Below, piece after piece: positions 1-11,063 of a stretch of DNA of 64,000 nt. The stretch's first letter is position 1. The number at the start of each line of letters is the position of its first letter. This DNA comes from Psychromicrobium xiongbiense (GTDB taxonomy: Bacteria; Actinomycetota; Actinomycetes; Actinomycetales; Micrococcaceae), in assembly GCF_030271165.1 (NCBI RefSeq), contig NZ_JASSZH010000001.1, positions 1 through 64,000 of the forward strand, in the 5' to 3' direction. Under the pieces are notes generated by a model, which made no database searches, was not told the origin of the DNA, and saw only the letters and a list, made by a program, of their open reading frames with translations. Made by a program: the position numbers and the translations under genes.

Positions 1-149
1 GGCCACACCCCTTTAACACCCCACCCACCCACCAATGAACACCAGCCAAGCACCCCCAAACAGGTACAGGCAACTGCACAAAAGCTTGCGAATTTTGTGC
101 AACAACTCCCACTCAAACAGGAGAGTGCTGGGACGCGGTACCGTGAAGT

Positions 150-692
150 ATGGACTCACTCTTTTCCCATGCGGCCGTTCCTCCGGAGTCGATACACCGT
201 GAAGCAGACGCCCTGAAGGCCGAGGTAGTAGTCCCGGTTCGGCCCTCTGTTGCCTTCGAGGCGCTGACCGATCTGATTCACCTCTGGTGGCCATTGGCCC
301 TTTACAGTGCCTGGGGCCCCGGGAGTGGTGCAGATCACCAACTGGACTTCGAGGGCGATTACCTCGTGGAGGAATCACCCGACGGCGAGCGGAAGGTGTG
401 GGGAGCCGTACGTCGGTGGAATCCGCCATCGACCGTGGTGTTGAACTTCTTTCTGGACAGCGGCCCGGTCGCTCCGAGCAGGCTTCAGCTCAGCTGTCAG
501 TCTCAGCCAGCCACCGATTCCGACCATCCCGAGGGGACTCTGGTCACTGTCAGCCAGGACGAACGGTCCGCGGGTGAGCCGGAGCAGCCGACTCTGGACT
601 GGGGTGTCATCCTGGGCCGCTTTGCCCGCTTCATGGGCGTAGCTGAGGTGCCCGTGCGCATCGACCGGAGTGGTTCGACTAGACTGGAGTAA
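150..692 (+). CDS. SRPBCC/AHSA1-like protein, hypothetical
   Basis: A 180-residue soluble protein with no signal peptide or membrane segment. Residues about 25-140 have the look of a START/SRPBCC (AHSA1-type) fold: VPVRPSVAFEALTD near the start, the tryptophan-rich LIHLWWP, then EVRWGAV-like strand text (VWGAVRRWNPPSTVVLNF) and a C-terminal helix with GWGVILGRFARF-like text. This family binds hydrophobic ligands or acts as a co-chaperone; the ligand cannot be read from the sequence. A TACCGT hexamer a few bases before the ATG could be a -10 box, so the transcript may be leaderless. It lies just upstream of the TPR gene on the same strand. The family call is by pattern only. Confidence 0.6.
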   Translation: MDSLFSHAAVPPESIHREADALKAEVVVPVRPSVAFEALTDLIHLWWPLALYSAWGPGSGADHQLDFEGDYLVEESPDGERKVWGAVRRWNPPSTVVLNFFLDSGPVAPSRLQLSCQSQPATDSDHPEGTLVTVSQDERSAGEPEQPTLDWGVILGRFARFMGVAEVPVRIDRSGSTRLE

Positions 693-770
693 ATCACCAT
701 ATTTTCAACCACATTTTTTCAATAGGGGAGATTCCGCCGTCTGGCAGGAATCGCGCGACGAGGAGTATCG

Positions 771-2111
771 ATGACTGAGCATGACGGCAACGACCGCGGG
801 AATGATCCCCGGCGGGAGATTCGCAGGCCGGAACGCTCATCGTTCGAAGGTGCCCGTCGCGATCGTCCCAACCAGGAGCGAACTGGCCGAGGATTCGGCC
901 GCGCTTCTGATGATCGCCCCAGGTTCGGTCAGTCACACTCCGCTGATCGCGGGGGTTCCAGCCGGGAGAACCCCCGGAATGAGCGCCCAGGGTTCCGGGG
1001 CGAGAGTCCCGAGCGTCGATTCTCTGACCGGCCCGCACCCCGCGGCGGTGACCGTGACGCCAATGGCTACCGACGCTTCTCTTCCGACGCACCCCGCAGC
1101 GGGGACGATCGGCGCAATGACGAACGTCGTGGTGATGATCGCCGAGGTTCCTCGAGGCTCAGCGGACCGGACGCACGCGGTCCTCGCCGAAATTCCGACG
1201 GTCGGCCTGAAGACCGTCGATCCGACGACCGTCGGTTGGGTGCACCCCGCGCCGACCGTTCCAGCTATGACCGGGACCGATCAGGTGACCGCGGGCGTCC
1301 GGCCTACGGCCGCTCCAACGACCGCGACCGCTCCAGTTTCGTCCGCCCCGAGCGGCGTGAGGAACCAGCCGGCGTGCAAGAGCACAACGCGCGTGACCTG
1401 CGTCGTTCAAACCGCCCGGACCGTGAACGCTCACCCGAAATCGATGAGGGAGTGACCGGCACCGAACTGGACCGCGTTACTCGCGCTCAGCTGCGCACTC
1501 TTGAATCACGCAGCGGCGAATGGGTGGCGAAGCATCTGGTGATGGCGGGACGCCTGATCGACGACGAACCGGAGCTGGCCTTCCAGCACGCGCTGGCCGC
1601 GAGTCGTCGCGGCGGGCGACTGGCAGCAGTCCGGGAAGCTGTGGGGCTGACCGCCTACGCGGCTGGTAAGTATGACGAAGCACTGCGGGAATTCCGGACC
1701 TACCGTCGGATTTCCGGCTCCAATGTGCACCTGCCGCTGATGGCTGATTGCGAACGGGGCCTGGGCCGACCGGAAAAGGCTATTGACATCGGATCCAGCG
1801 ACGAGGCCAAGGAACTGGACGCTGCCGGAACCGTTGAACTGGCCATGGTGGTGGCCGGGGCGCATCTCGACCAGGGGGATCCGAAAGCCGCCCTGGCTGC
1901 TCTGCAGGTGCGTGGACTGGACAAAAACAGGGCCTTCTCCTTCTCTCCACGGCTCTTCGATGTGTACGCCGATGCGCTGGACGCCGATGGTCAGACTGCC
2001 GAGGCCGCCTCGTGGCGCGCGCAGGCACTCGTGGCCGAGCGTGCGCTACGCGGCGACGAAGAGGATGAAGAACCCGAGATCCTGGATCTTGCTCCCGAGG
2101 ACGAGGAGTGA
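771..2111 (+). CDS. Arg/Asp-rich protein with C-terminal TPR-like helices
   Basis: A 446-residue protein in two parts. Residues 1 to about 225 are a low-complexity, presumably disordered region dominated by R, D, S, G and P (repeated DRR, RSDDR, DRDRS blocks). Residues about 235-425 are alpha-helical with TPR-like text (AFQHALAASRRGGRLAAVREAVGLTAY, KYDEALREFRTYRRI, GDPKAALAALQ), followed by an acidic tail. The charge-patterned N-terminus suggests RNA or nucleoprotein contacts, but that is inference. The start ATG follows GAGGAG with normal spacing. The stop overlaps the next gene (GTGA), so the two are translationally coupled. Similar proteins sit in this position in Micrococcaceae with uninformative names. 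Confidence 0.75.
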   Translation: MTEHDGNDRGNDPRREIRRPERSSFEGARRDRPNQERTGRGFGRASDDRPRFGQSHSADRGGSSRENPRNERPGFRGESPERRFSDRPAPRGGDRDANGYRRFSSDAPRSGDDRRNDERRGDDRRGSSRLSGPDARGPRRNSDGRPEDRRSDDRRLGAPRADRSSYDRDRSGDRGRPAYGRSNDRDRSSFVRPERREEPAGVQEHNARDLRRSNRPDRERSPEIDEGVTGTELDRVTRAQLRTLESRSGEWVAKHLVMAGRLIDDEPELAFQHALAASRRGGRLAAVREAVGLTAYAAGKYDEALREFRTYRRISGSNVHLPLMADCERGLGRPEKAIDIGSSDEAKELDAAGTVELAMVVAGAHLDQGDPKAALAALQVRGLDKNRAFSFSPRLFDVYADALDADGQTAEAASWRAQALVAERALRGDEEDEEPEILDLAPEDEE

Positions 2112-3121
2112 GCGGGGCATTGCTGGACGGACATGACGCGCTCCTGAGTGACCTCGATGGCGTGATCTATGCCGGTCCTCACGCCATCCCCGGCGCGGTG
2201 GAAGCCCTTCAGCGGGCCGATCGAGAGGGCCTGAGCCTGGGGTATGTGACCAACAACGCCTCCCGCAGCCCGGAAGCCGTCGCTGCACATCTGCGCGAGC
2301 TCGGTGCGCCGGCCACCGCAGAGACCGTCTTTGGCTCCAGCCGGGTTGGTGCACAGCTGCTGGCCGAACACACCCCGCCCGGCTCCAGGGTCCTGGTGAT
2401 TGGCAGCGAGGCTCTCCGCTCGGAAGTCACCGCCCTGGGATTCACGCTAGTAAGCAGCGCCGATGACGCCCCGGATGCGGTCATCCAAGGCTTCGATCCC
2501 TCGCTCGGCTGGTCCGATCTGGCGGAAGCCTCCTTTGCCGTGACGACTGGCGCGCTCTGGGTGGCCACGAACACCGATCGCACCATTCCGGTGGCACGGG
2601 GTGTGGCCCCCGGAAACGGCTCGCTGGTGGCTGCAGTGGCGGCTGCCACGGGCCAGCAGCCCCTCGTCGCCGGCAAGCCGGAGCCCACGCTGTTCCGGGC
2701 AGCCGCGCAGGCGCTACACTCGGTCAAACCGCTCGTGGTGGGCGATCGGCTGGATACGGACATTCTGGGCGGCAACCGCGCGGGATACGCCACTGCACTC
2801 GTGCTCACCGGCGTCGATACCGCTCTGAGCGCACTTCAGGCCGTGACTGCTGAGCGCCCGCGCTACCTGCTGGCCGGGCTGGACGAACTTCACGCCCCGG
2901 CCGCCATCGTGCGGGAAGAGGATAACGGGTGGCGTTGCGGCGATGCCTGGGCGACGGTCCATGAAGCCACCGACGATGCCGCCGCGACGGTTGAGATCTT
3001 CGGCCCCGCCGAGTCGCTGGATGGCTGGCGGGCGGCCTGCGCCGCCTGGTGGCAGGCCGTTCCCCAGCCAGAGACTGTGACCGACCCCGTGCTGATGTGG
3101 CGGGGAACGCCGCGTTCCTGA
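2108..3121 (+). CDS. HAD-IIA family sugar/nucleotide phosphatase (NagD-like)
   Basis: A 337-residue HAD-superfamily hydrolase of subfamily IIA. Motif I DLDGVIYAG (nucleophile Asp about residue 16), motif II TNNAS, motif III lysine in GKPEPTLF, and motif IV VGDRLDTDILGGNRAG are all present. The cap domain between motifs II and III fits NagD/4-nitrophenylphosphatase-like enzymes, which dephosphorylate sugar phosphates or nucleotides; the substrate is not evident. About 60 residues extend past the core. The start is GTG overlapping the TPR gene stop. It is cytoplasmic and part of the run of overlapping genes that leads into tlyA. Confidence 0.85.
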   Translation: MSGALLDGHDALLSDLDGVIYAGPHAIPGAVEALQRADREGLSLGYVTNNASRSPEAVAAHLRELGAPATAETVFGSSRVGAQLLAEHTPPGSRVLVIGSEALRSEVTALGFTLVSSADDAPDAVIQGFDPSLGWSDLAEASFAVTTGALWVATNTDRTIPVARGVAPGNGSLVAAVAAATGQQPLVAGKPEPTLFRAAAQALHSVKPLVVGDRLDTDILGGNRAGYATALVLTGVDTALSALQAVTAERPRYLLAGLDELHAPAAIVREEDNGWRCGDAWATVHEATDDAAATVEIFGPAESLDGWRAACAAWWQAVPQPETVTDPVLMWRGTPRS

Positions 3122-3153
3122 AAGCGGCGAGGGGCAAACAGTACACTGGCATC

Positions 3154-3420
3154 ATGGCCGAGAACCCCACAGATCCCACGATTCAGAGGCCACTGCCCGC
3201 ACCCGATGCACAGGCCTGGCCGGATGCTGCCGCCTGGCCGGAGGGCCTCGTGACCACCGGCGATGCGGCAGTCAACAGGACGCTGGCGGTTCTTGCTGAG
3301 CTGCCTGAGCGCCCACTGAGTGAGCACCCGGCGCTGTATGAGGAACTCCGGAATGAGCTGGCCGAGGCATTGGACGCCTCGCCGGCTTCGCAGGCCGGGA
3401 TGATTGCCGGAGCGCCGTGA
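3154..3420 (+). CDS. Small conserved hypothetical protein between HAD and tlyA
   Basis: An 88-residue acidic protein starting MAENPTDPT. The N-terminal third is Pro/Ala/Trp-rich and probably flexible. The rest is predicted helical (AVNRTLAVLAELPERPLSEHPALYEELRNELAEALDA). No catalytic motif is visible. The ATG was chosen because an in-frame upstream start at 3049 lies inside the HAD gene, whereas 3154 lies just downstream of it. Its TGA overlaps the tlyA GTG, so it is probably co-translated with tlyA. Similar short proteins occur at this spot in relatives; function unknown. Confidence 0.7.
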   Translation: MAENPTDPTIQRPLPAPDAQAWPDAAAWPEGLVTTGDAAVNRTLAVLAELPERPLSEHPALYEELRNELAEALDASPASQAGMIAGAP

Positions 3421-4241
3421 ATCGACGTCTGGACCAGGAACTCGTGGGGCGCGGACTGGCCCGCTCCCGGACGCAGGCTGGCAAACTGATTGGTGAAGGT
3501 GCGGTCAGCATCAACGGCGTGGTGGCGACCAAAGCTTCCCACCCAGTGGCTCCGGAGGCCGGTCTGACGGTGGCCGGCACACCGACCAGTCACTACGTCT
3601 CGCGGGCCGCCCTGAAACTGATCAGTGCGCTCGAGGCTTTTCCGCTGGTCGATCCGAGCGGTGCACGCTGTCTCGACGCGGGAGCGTCCACGGGCGGTTT
3701 CACTCAGGTGCTGCTCGAGGCCGGGGCGCGGGAAGTGCTGGCCGTCGACGTCGGCCATGGTCAGCTGGTGGACCAACTCAGACGGGACCCCCGGGTACAG
3801 GTCCACGAGGGCTACAATGTCCGCGAGCTGAGCGTGGATAGTCTAGGCGGGGCCGTGGATCTGGTGGTCGCGGATCTGTCCTTTATCTCACTGACTCTGG
3901 TGCTCCGGCCCTTCGCCGCGGTCTGTGTGCCGGGCGCGCAGCTACTGCTGATGGTCAAGCCTCAGTTTGAGGTGGGTCGGGAATCGCTGGCGCACACCGG
4001 CGTCGTGAGCTCTGAGGTGATGCGGCGCAAGGCTGTCACCTCGGTGGCGGTGGCTGCCGTGGAGGCGGCGCTGTCGCTGCGGGGTCTGGCGGCCAGTGCC
4101 CTTCCGGGCCAGGACGGAAATCTGGAATACTTCCTGTGGCTGGGTGCCGCCGGCGAGGACAGCCCGGATCCAGACCAAACAGGGCAACAATCTGCGGAAG
4201 AGTTCGTGGACCGGTACTGGCCTCGGAGGAGCGAAGGATGA
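3417..4241 (+). CDS. tlyA: TlyA-family 2'-O-ribose rRNA methyltransferase
   Basis: A 274-residue protein with an N-terminal S4 RNA-binding domain (residues about 1-62, RLDQELVGRGLARSRTQAGKLI...VSINGVV) and a C-terminal FtsJ/RrmJ-like Rossmann domain. The SAM-binding motif is CLDAGASTGGFTQVLLEAGA, followed by VLAVDVGHGQL and DLVVADLSFISL. In mycobacteria TlyA methylates 16S C1409 and 23S C1920 and affects capreomycin sensitivity; the same role is inferred here. The GTG start overlaps the preceding stop and the TGA overlaps the nadK ATG, an arrangement typical of the actinobacterial tlyA-nadK-recN block. Confidence 0.93.
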   Translation: MNRRLDQELVGRGLARSRTQAGKLIGEGAVSINGVVATKASHPVAPEAGLTVAGTPTSHYVSRAALKLISALEAFPLVDPSGARCLDAGASTGGFTQVLLEAGAREVLAVDVGHGQLVDQLRRDPRVQVHEGYNVRELSVDSLGGAVDLVVADLSFISLTLVLRPFAAVCVPGAQLLLMVKPQFEVGRESLAHTGVVSSEVMRRKAVTSVAVAAVEAALSLRGLAASALPGQDGNLEYFLWLGAAGEDSPDPDQTGQQSAEEFVDRYWPRRSEG

Positions 4242-5287
4242 GCGAGATGCGGAACATTCTGATCCTGGCGCACACAGGTCGGGAAGAAGCCCTGACCGCG
4301 GCACTCCGCGTCTGCGGTCAGCTCCAGGAGGCGGGTCTGCGCCCGGCGATGACGGAGGAGGACTTCGCGGATCTGGCAGCGCACTTCGGCCCGGTACTGC
4401 CTGAGGTAGCACAGTTGGGGCGCGATCTGGAACTGGCGGAGCTTGAGCTCGTCATGGTGCTGGGCGGCGACGGGACGATTCTGCGGGCAGCCGAGCTGGT
4501 CCGCGGCACCGAGGTTCCGGTGCTGGGCGTCAATCTGGGGCATGTGGGCTTCTTGGCGGAAAGCGAACGGGCCGATCTCAAGGACACCGTGCACCGGGTG
4601 GTGGCCCGCGACTATACGGTCGAGGAGCGGATGACGATCGATGTCACGCTGTTCTCCGCAGGAGTGAAAGTGGCTCACACCTGGGCGCTGAACGAGGTGT
4701 CGGTCGAGAAGAGCGACCGGGCACGCATGCTGGAGATGGTGATTGAGGTCGACGGTCGCCCCCTGAGCTCCTTCGGCTGCGACGGGGTGGTCATGTCCAC
4801 CCCTACGGGATCGACGGCCTATGCCTTCTCCGCCGGTGGACCCGTCGTCTGGCCTGAAGTGGAGGCGATGCTGATGGTGCCGTTGAGTGCGCACGCCCTC
4901 TTTGCCCGGCCCCTGGTGGTTTCTCCGCAGTCCATGCTGGCCGTCGAGGTGGTGGAGCGAACCCAGGAGCACGGCATCATGTGGTGTGATGGACGCCGGT
5001 CCTGGCCGGTGCTGCCGGGATCCCGGATCGAGGTGACCCGCTCCGCGACGCCGGTGCGCCTGGCCCGCACGCGTCTGGTGCCGTTCTCCGAACGACTGGT
5101 GCGCAAATTCGAACTCCCGGTCCAGGGCTGGCGTGGGCCTCGCGCTGCCGCACAGCAGGCAGGTACCGAGCCGATCCCGCTGGTTCATACGAAGCCGCGG
5201 ATCACGCCCGATGCCGTTGCCTCAGAGTCGGCTCTGAGGGTGGAACAGGCCCTTCAGGACAGCAGCACAGAGAGCACCACGGAATGA
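4238..5287 (+). CDS. nadK: NAD kinase (ATP/polyphosphate NAD kinase)
   Basis: A 349-residue enzyme that phosphorylates NAD to NADP. The GGDGT motif (VMVLGGDGTILRAAE), NLGHVGFLAE, the N-E segment (ALNEVSVEK) and the glycine-rich TPTGSTAYAFSAGGP are all visible. The chosen ATG is preceded by GGAGGAGCGAAGG and overlaps the tlyA stop. An in-frame start 34 codons upstream lies inside tlyA and was rejected. About 50 C-terminal residues beyond the catalytic core look poorly conserved and are Q/A/E/S-rich. The last codons overlap recN. Confidence 0.95.
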   Translation: MSEMRNILILAHTGREEALTAALRVCGQLQEAGLRPAMTEEDFADLAAHFGPVLPEVAQLGRDLELAELELVMVLGGDGTILRAAELVRGTEVPVLGVNLGHVGFLAESERADLKDTVHRVVARDYTVEERMTIDVTLFSAGVKVAHTWALNEVSVEKSDRARMLEMVIEVDGRPLSSFGCDGVVMSTPTGSTAYAFSAGGPVVWPEVEAMLMVPLSAHALFARPLVVSPQSMLAVEVVERTQEHGIMWCDGRRSWPVLPGSRIEVTRSATPVRLARTRLVPFSERLVRKFELPVQGWRGPRAAAQQAGTEPIPLVHTKPRITPDAVASESALRVEQALQDSSTESTTE

Positions 5288-7005
5288 TCGAAGAACTCCG
5301 CATTCGTGATCTCGGGGTCATCACTGAGGCTACGGTCCCTCTGGGCCCGGGGCTGACCGTGGTCACCGGTGAGACCGGTGCCGGCAAGACCATGGTGGTG
5401 ACGGCCGTCGGGCTGCTGCTCGGTGGGCGCTCCGACTCCGGAGCGGTGCGTCTGGGGGCAGCGACGGCATCGGCCGAGGCCACGGTACTGCTGTCCCGGG
5501 GACACCGCGCCCTGGACCGGGCAGAGGAAGCCGGCGCTGTGGTGGAGGACGCAGGTCAGGTCGGTGAACTTCTGCTGGCGCGCAGCATTTCGGCGGAGGG
5601 GCGTAGCCGCGCCTACCTGGGCGGACGCACCGTACCGGTCGCCACGCTGGCTGCGGTCGGCGAGGAGCTGGTGGTGGTCCATGGGCAGTCGGACCAGATC
5701 AGGTTGCGTGGTGCCGCCGCTCAACGACAGGCGCTGGACGCCTTTGGCGGCGAAGCGCTCACCAGTCTGCGCCAGGCCTATCGGCAGGCTTATGAACGAT
5801 GGCGGACGGCCGAGGATCGGCTGGCCAGCACCAGGAATGCCGGTGAGGCGCAGGCTCAGGAACTGGAACGCCTGACCGTGGCTCTGGCCGAGATCGATGC
5901 CGTGGATCCGCAACCGGGGGAGGACCGGGCGCTCAAAGCAGAATCCCTGCGGCTGGCGAATCTGGAATCCCTGCGCCTGGCAGCAGGGTCTGCTCATGAA
6001 GCGCTCAGCGCAGAGGAATTCGGCGAGGCCAGTGATGCCACGAGTCTGGTCGATGCCGCCCGACGGGCCGTGGAGGGTGTGGCCGATCACGATCCGGCCC
6101 TGTCCGCAGCTGCAGGACGGCTTCAGGAGGTCGGCTATCTGCTGGCGGATATCGCCGCCGAACTGGCCAGCTACCTGGCTGGCCTCGATGCCGAGGCACT
6201 CAGCGGCCTGGGCACCATCGAAGATCGTCGCGGAGAGCTGGCCGTGCTGGTCCGCAAATACGGAGCGTTGGAAGGCGCCGAGCCCTCCGGCATCGACGAG
6301 GTGATTGCCTGGGCACAGACGGCCCGGGCCCGGCTGGACGAGCTGGACGGCGGGGCCGCCTCGTTGGAGCAGCGTGAGGCCGAGGCGCAGGTAGCGGATG
6401 CGGCTTGTGCCGAACTGGCGGCCCGGCTCAGCGAGGCCCGTCAGATCGCTGCAGCCCGGCTGTCCGAAGGGGTGACCGAGGAGCTGCGCGCCCTGGCCAT
6501 GCCACAGGCCCGGCTGCTGGTGGAACTGCGCCCGGCCGAGCGGGCGGCGCACGGGGCGGACGATATTTCCTTTGAACTGCAGCCGCACCCCGGCGCTGCG
6601 CCGCGCCCACTGGGCAAGGGTGCCTCCGGTGGTGAGTTGTCCCGCGTCATGCTGGCCGTGGAGGTGGTCCTGGCGGCAGTGGATCCGGTTCCGACCTTCG
6701 TTTTTGATGAAGTGGATGCCGGGGTGGGCGGAAAAGCGGCGGTGGAGATCGGCCGGCGGCTCGCCCGGCTGGCCCGGACCGTGCAGGTGCTCGTGGTGAC
6801 CCATCTGCCGCAGGTCGCCAGTTTTGCGGATCAGCATCTGCGGGTGCTCAAAACATCGGAGGGCGCGCTGACCTCCTCCGATGTCGCGGTGCTGGAAGGG
6901 GAGGACCGAGTGCGGGAACTGGCGCGAATGCTGGCTGGCCAAGAGGATTCCGAGAGCGCGCAGGCGCACGCCCGCGAATTGCTGGAGCACTCCGCGGTGG
7001 AGTGA
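5284..7005 (+). CDS. recN: DNA repair ATPase RecN
   Basis: A 573-residue SMC-like ATPase of double-strand-break repair. The N-terminal half carries Walker A (VTGETGAGKTMVV, about residue 35) and the C-terminal half carries the ABC signature (GASGGELSRVMLAVE) and Walker B (TFVFDEVDAGVGG). A long Ala/Glu/Leu-rich coiled coil lies between (residues about 155-430). The length is normal for RecN. It overlaps nadK by four bases and is followed after 18 bp by pyrG. Confidence 0.95.
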   Translation: MIEELRIRDLGVITEATVPLGPGLTVVTGETGAGKTMVVTAVGLLLGGRSDSGAVRLGAATASAEATVLLSRGHRALDRAEEAGAVVEDAGQVGELLLARSISAEGRSRAYLGGRTVPVATLAAVGEELVVVHGQSDQIRLRGAAAQRQALDAFGGEALTSLRQAYRQAYERWRTAEDRLASTRNAGEAQAQELERLTVALAEIDAVDPQPGEDRALKAESLRLANLESLRLAAGSAHEALSAEEFGEASDATSLVDAARRAVEGVADHDPALSAAAGRLQEVGYLLADIAAELASYLAGLDAEALSGLGTIEDRRGELAVLVRKYGALEGAEPSGIDEVIAWAQTARARLDELDGGAASLEQREAEAQVADAACAELAARLSEARQIAAARLSEGVTEELRALAMPQARLLVELRPAERAAHGADDISFELQPHPGAAPRPLGKGASGGELSRVMLAVEVVLAAVDPVPTFVFDEVDAGVGGKAAVEIGRRLARLARTVQVLVVTHLPQVASFADQHLRVLKTSEGALTSSDVAVLEGEDRVRELARMLAGQEDSESAQAHARELLEHSAVE

Positions 7006-8744
<1,739 letters not shown>

Positions 8745-8745
<1 letters not shown>

Positions 8746-9404
8746 TGAGTCTTCACGATGGGCATGACGCCCGGCTGGTTCTGGAACGCGAAACGGTGTT
8801 CCACGGCAAGATCTGGGACGTGGTCAGCGAAACCTTCGAGCTGAGTGCCGGTGGCGACCGGATCACCCGGCAGTTCATCGACCACCCGGGGGCGGTGGCC
8901 ATTCTGCCGCGTGACGACGCCGGGCGGGTGCTCATGCTCCGCCAGTACCGCCACCCCGTGCGGGCTTCTTTGTGGGAGATTCCGGCCGGGCTGCTGGACG
9001 TTGCCGGAGAGGATCCCTTGCTCGCTGCGGCCCGGGAACTGCTGGAGGAGGCCGACCTTCGGGCCGAGCGCTGGCAGGTGCTGGTAGATAACTTCAACTC
9101 GGCAGGCTCCTCCTCGGAATCGGTACGGATCTACCTGGCCGAGGGCCTGAGCGAGGTTTCCGAAGCGGAACGCCATGTGCGCACCGAGGAGGAAGCGGAG
9201 ATTCAGCTGCTCTGGGTGCCGTTGGAAGAAGCGGTGACCGCGGTGCTGGCCGGCGAGGTGCACAGTTTTAGCGCTATCGCGGGGATTCTGGCGCTGTCCG
9301 TGGCGGACGCGCGCGCTGCCTCCGGCCAGACGGTTCTTCGCCCTGGCGATGCTCCCTGGCCGATGCAACCTGAACATTTGCGCACGGTCAACGACGTTTC
9401 CTGA
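8745..9404 (+). CDS. NUDIX hydrolase, ADP-ribose pyrophosphatase type
   Basis: A 219-residue NUDIX protein resembling ADP-ribose diphosphatases (NudF/MutT1-like). The sequence RQYRHPVRASLWEIPAGLLDV leads into the NUDIX helix AARELLEEADL, in which the usual glycine after the second EE is Ala/Asp, a mild variant. It probably removes ADP-ribose or a similar NDP-sugar. A NUDIX gene between pyrG and xerD is a standard actinobacterial arrangement. The ATG overlaps the pyrG TGA (TGATG), so translation is likely coupled. Confidence 0.9.
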
Positions 9405-9414
9405 CTGACCGGCC

Positions 9415-10410
9415 ATGCCCACCCCTGCCCCCGCACTCAACGATGCCGTTGAGGACTATGTGAACCACCTCGCCATCGAGCGCGGACTGGCCAGGAACAC
9501 CCTGGCCGCTTATCGCAGGGATGTGGGACGCTACCTGAGCTTTCTGGCGGGTCAGGGAGTGAGTGAGCCGGGTGAGGTGACGCGTGGCATCGTCAGTGCC
9601 TTTGCCCAGGCGCTGCCCTCCGGGGCGGATGGCAGGGCGCCACTGAGTGTGCGCTCGGCGGCGCGGACCATTGTGGCGGTACGCGGCCTGCACAAATACT
9701 GGGCGCTGGAGGGAGTGACCGCAGCGGACCCGGCAGCCGATGTGCACCCTCCGTTGCCGGGACGGCGGCTGCCCAAGGCGATCAGCGTCGACGAGGTGAC
9801 GCGGATTCTCGAAGCGGCCAACCAGGATACGGCCACCGGCCTGAGGGACCGGGCGCTACTGGAATTTCTGTATTCGACCGGGGCGCGAATCTCTGAAGCA
9901 GTGGGGCTGGACGTCGATGACGTGGTGGTGCCATTGCATAGCGCCGAGTCCGATGCCGCTGCCGGTGGCGCTTCCGGGTCCGGCCCGGCCGTGGTGCGGT
10001 TGTTCGGCAAGGGATCCAAGGAACGCGTGGTGCCTTTGGGGTCTTATGGGGCGCGGGCGGTAGAGGCCTATCTGGTCCGTGGGCGCCCACTGCTGGCCGT
10101 GCAGGGCAAGACCGGGACACCGGCGCTGTTCCTGAATGCGCGGGGTGGGCGGCTGAGTCGACAGAGCGCCTGGACGATTCTCAAGGCTGCCGCCGAACGG
10201 GCGCAGATCACCAAAGAGGTCTCCCCACACACATTGCGGCATTCCTTTGCCACGCACCTGCTGGAAGGCGGGGCGGATGTGCGCGTGGTTCAGGAGCTGC
10301 TGGGGCACGCCTCAGTCACCACGACGCAGGTGTACACCCTGGTTACCGCGGACACCTTGCGGGAGATCTACGCCTCCGCGCACCCGAGGGCTCAGTTCCC
10401 CTCGCGCTGA
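9415..10410 (+). CDS. xerD: Site-specific tyrosine recombinase XerD
   Basis: A 331-residue tyrosine recombinase for chromosome dimer resolution. The N-terminal SAM-like core-binding domain covers residues about 8-95 ([22 protein letters not shown]). The catalytic set is present: Arg in [11 protein letters not shown], Lys in [40 protein letters not shown] with His and the nucleophilic Tyr. A 15-20 residue Ala/Gly/Ser insertion (near residues 173-190) lies between the first Arg block and the beta-hairpin. In most actinobacteria parA follows closely; here it is 27 kb away. Confidence 0.93.
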   Translation: MPTPAPALNDAVEDYVNHLAIERGLARNTLAAYRRDVGRYLSFLAGQGVSEPGEVTRGIVSAFAQALPSGADGRAPLSVRSAARTIVAVRGLHKYWALEGVTAADPAADVHPPLPGRRLPKAISVDEVTRILEAANQDTATGLRDRALLEFLYSTGARISEAVGLDVDDVVVPLHSAESDAAAGGASGSGPAVVRLFGKGSKERVVPLGSYGARAVEAYLVRGRPLLAVQGKTGTPALFLNARGGRLSRQSAWTILKAAAERAQITKEVSPHTLRHSFATHLLEGGADVRVVQELLGHASVTTTQVYTLVTADTLREIYASAHPRAQFPSR

Positions 10411-10519
10411 GCGGCGCCTTCTCGACACTCGATGCGAGGTATCTGGTGCAAACTTTGGAGATCAGCGTAAAGATTCATGCCGTGACGGAAACTTGAAGGA
10501 TGTGAAGGTCCTTAATCAA

Positions 10520-11062
10520 GTGAACGGGGTGACTGTGCGCCAGGCGACTATTCAGGAACATGAGTTCGCGGCACTCCACCGGGAATTCCAGTCGCGCGTC
10601 CTGAACTACGTTCGTCGCCGGGTGGCCTCGGAGGAAGCCGCCGAAGAAATTGCGGCCGATGTGTTCCGGGTCGCGTGGCAAAAGGTCCGGGCCGACCCGG
10701 ATGCCTTATCAGACATAGGTATCGGCTGGTTCCTCCGCATCGCGCATCACCTGGTGGGCAATGAATATCGGGGGCGGAAGCGGGCAGAAGAGCTCCGGCT
10801 CCGCCTGGAGCAGGCACACCGGGGTCGGCAGGAGAGCGCTGGGGGTGATGCCGATCACGAGCGGGTGAGTGAAACTCTCCAGCGACTTCGGGACAAGGAT
10901 CGAGAAATCCTGATTCTTGCCTATTGGGATGATCTCCGCCTCGCCGAGATTGCCTCCATTCTCCACTGCTCTGAATCCGCCGCTGGTGTCAGACTGTTCC
11001 GCGCTCGCAAGGCATTCGCGCGGAACCTGCCATCGCAGATGAACCTTGAAGGGGAGGGCTAA
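10520..11062 (+). CDS. ECF-like RNA polymerase sigma factor
   Basis: A protein of about 180 residues with sigma-70 region 2 (FAALHREFQSRVLNYVRRRVASEEAAEEIAADVFRVAW, residues about 14-52) and region 4 (LQRLRDKDREILILAYWDDLRLAEIASILHCSESAAGVRLFRARK, near the C-terminus). This is the ECF layout. The start is uncertain: GTG codons at 10502, 10520 and 10529 are in frame. 10520 was chosen because GAAGG lies 11 bases upstream, while the SD for 10502 would be almost adjacent. The membrane protein gene begins two bases after its stop, which suggests a sigma/anti-sigma pair. Confidence 0.8.
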   Translation: MNGVTVRQATIQEHEFAALHREFQSRVLNYVRRRVASEEAAEEIAADVFRVAWQKVRADPDALSDIGIGWFLRIAHHLVGNEYRGRKRAEELRLRLEQAHRGRQESAGGDADHERVSETLQRLRDKDREILILAYWDDLRLAEIASILHCSESAAGVRLFRARKAFARNLPSQMNLEGEG

Positions 11063-11063
11063 A

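Noticed and set aside
13..429. Long minus-strand open frame opposite the first gene
   Set aside because: Arg/Pro/His-rich text typical of antisense shadow frames in GC-rich DNA; the plus-strand frame has coherent domain structure.
771..1450. Tandem repeats in the R/D-rich half of the TPR protein
   Set aside because: The DNA units are not regular; this is low-complexity coding sequence and not a defined repeat array.
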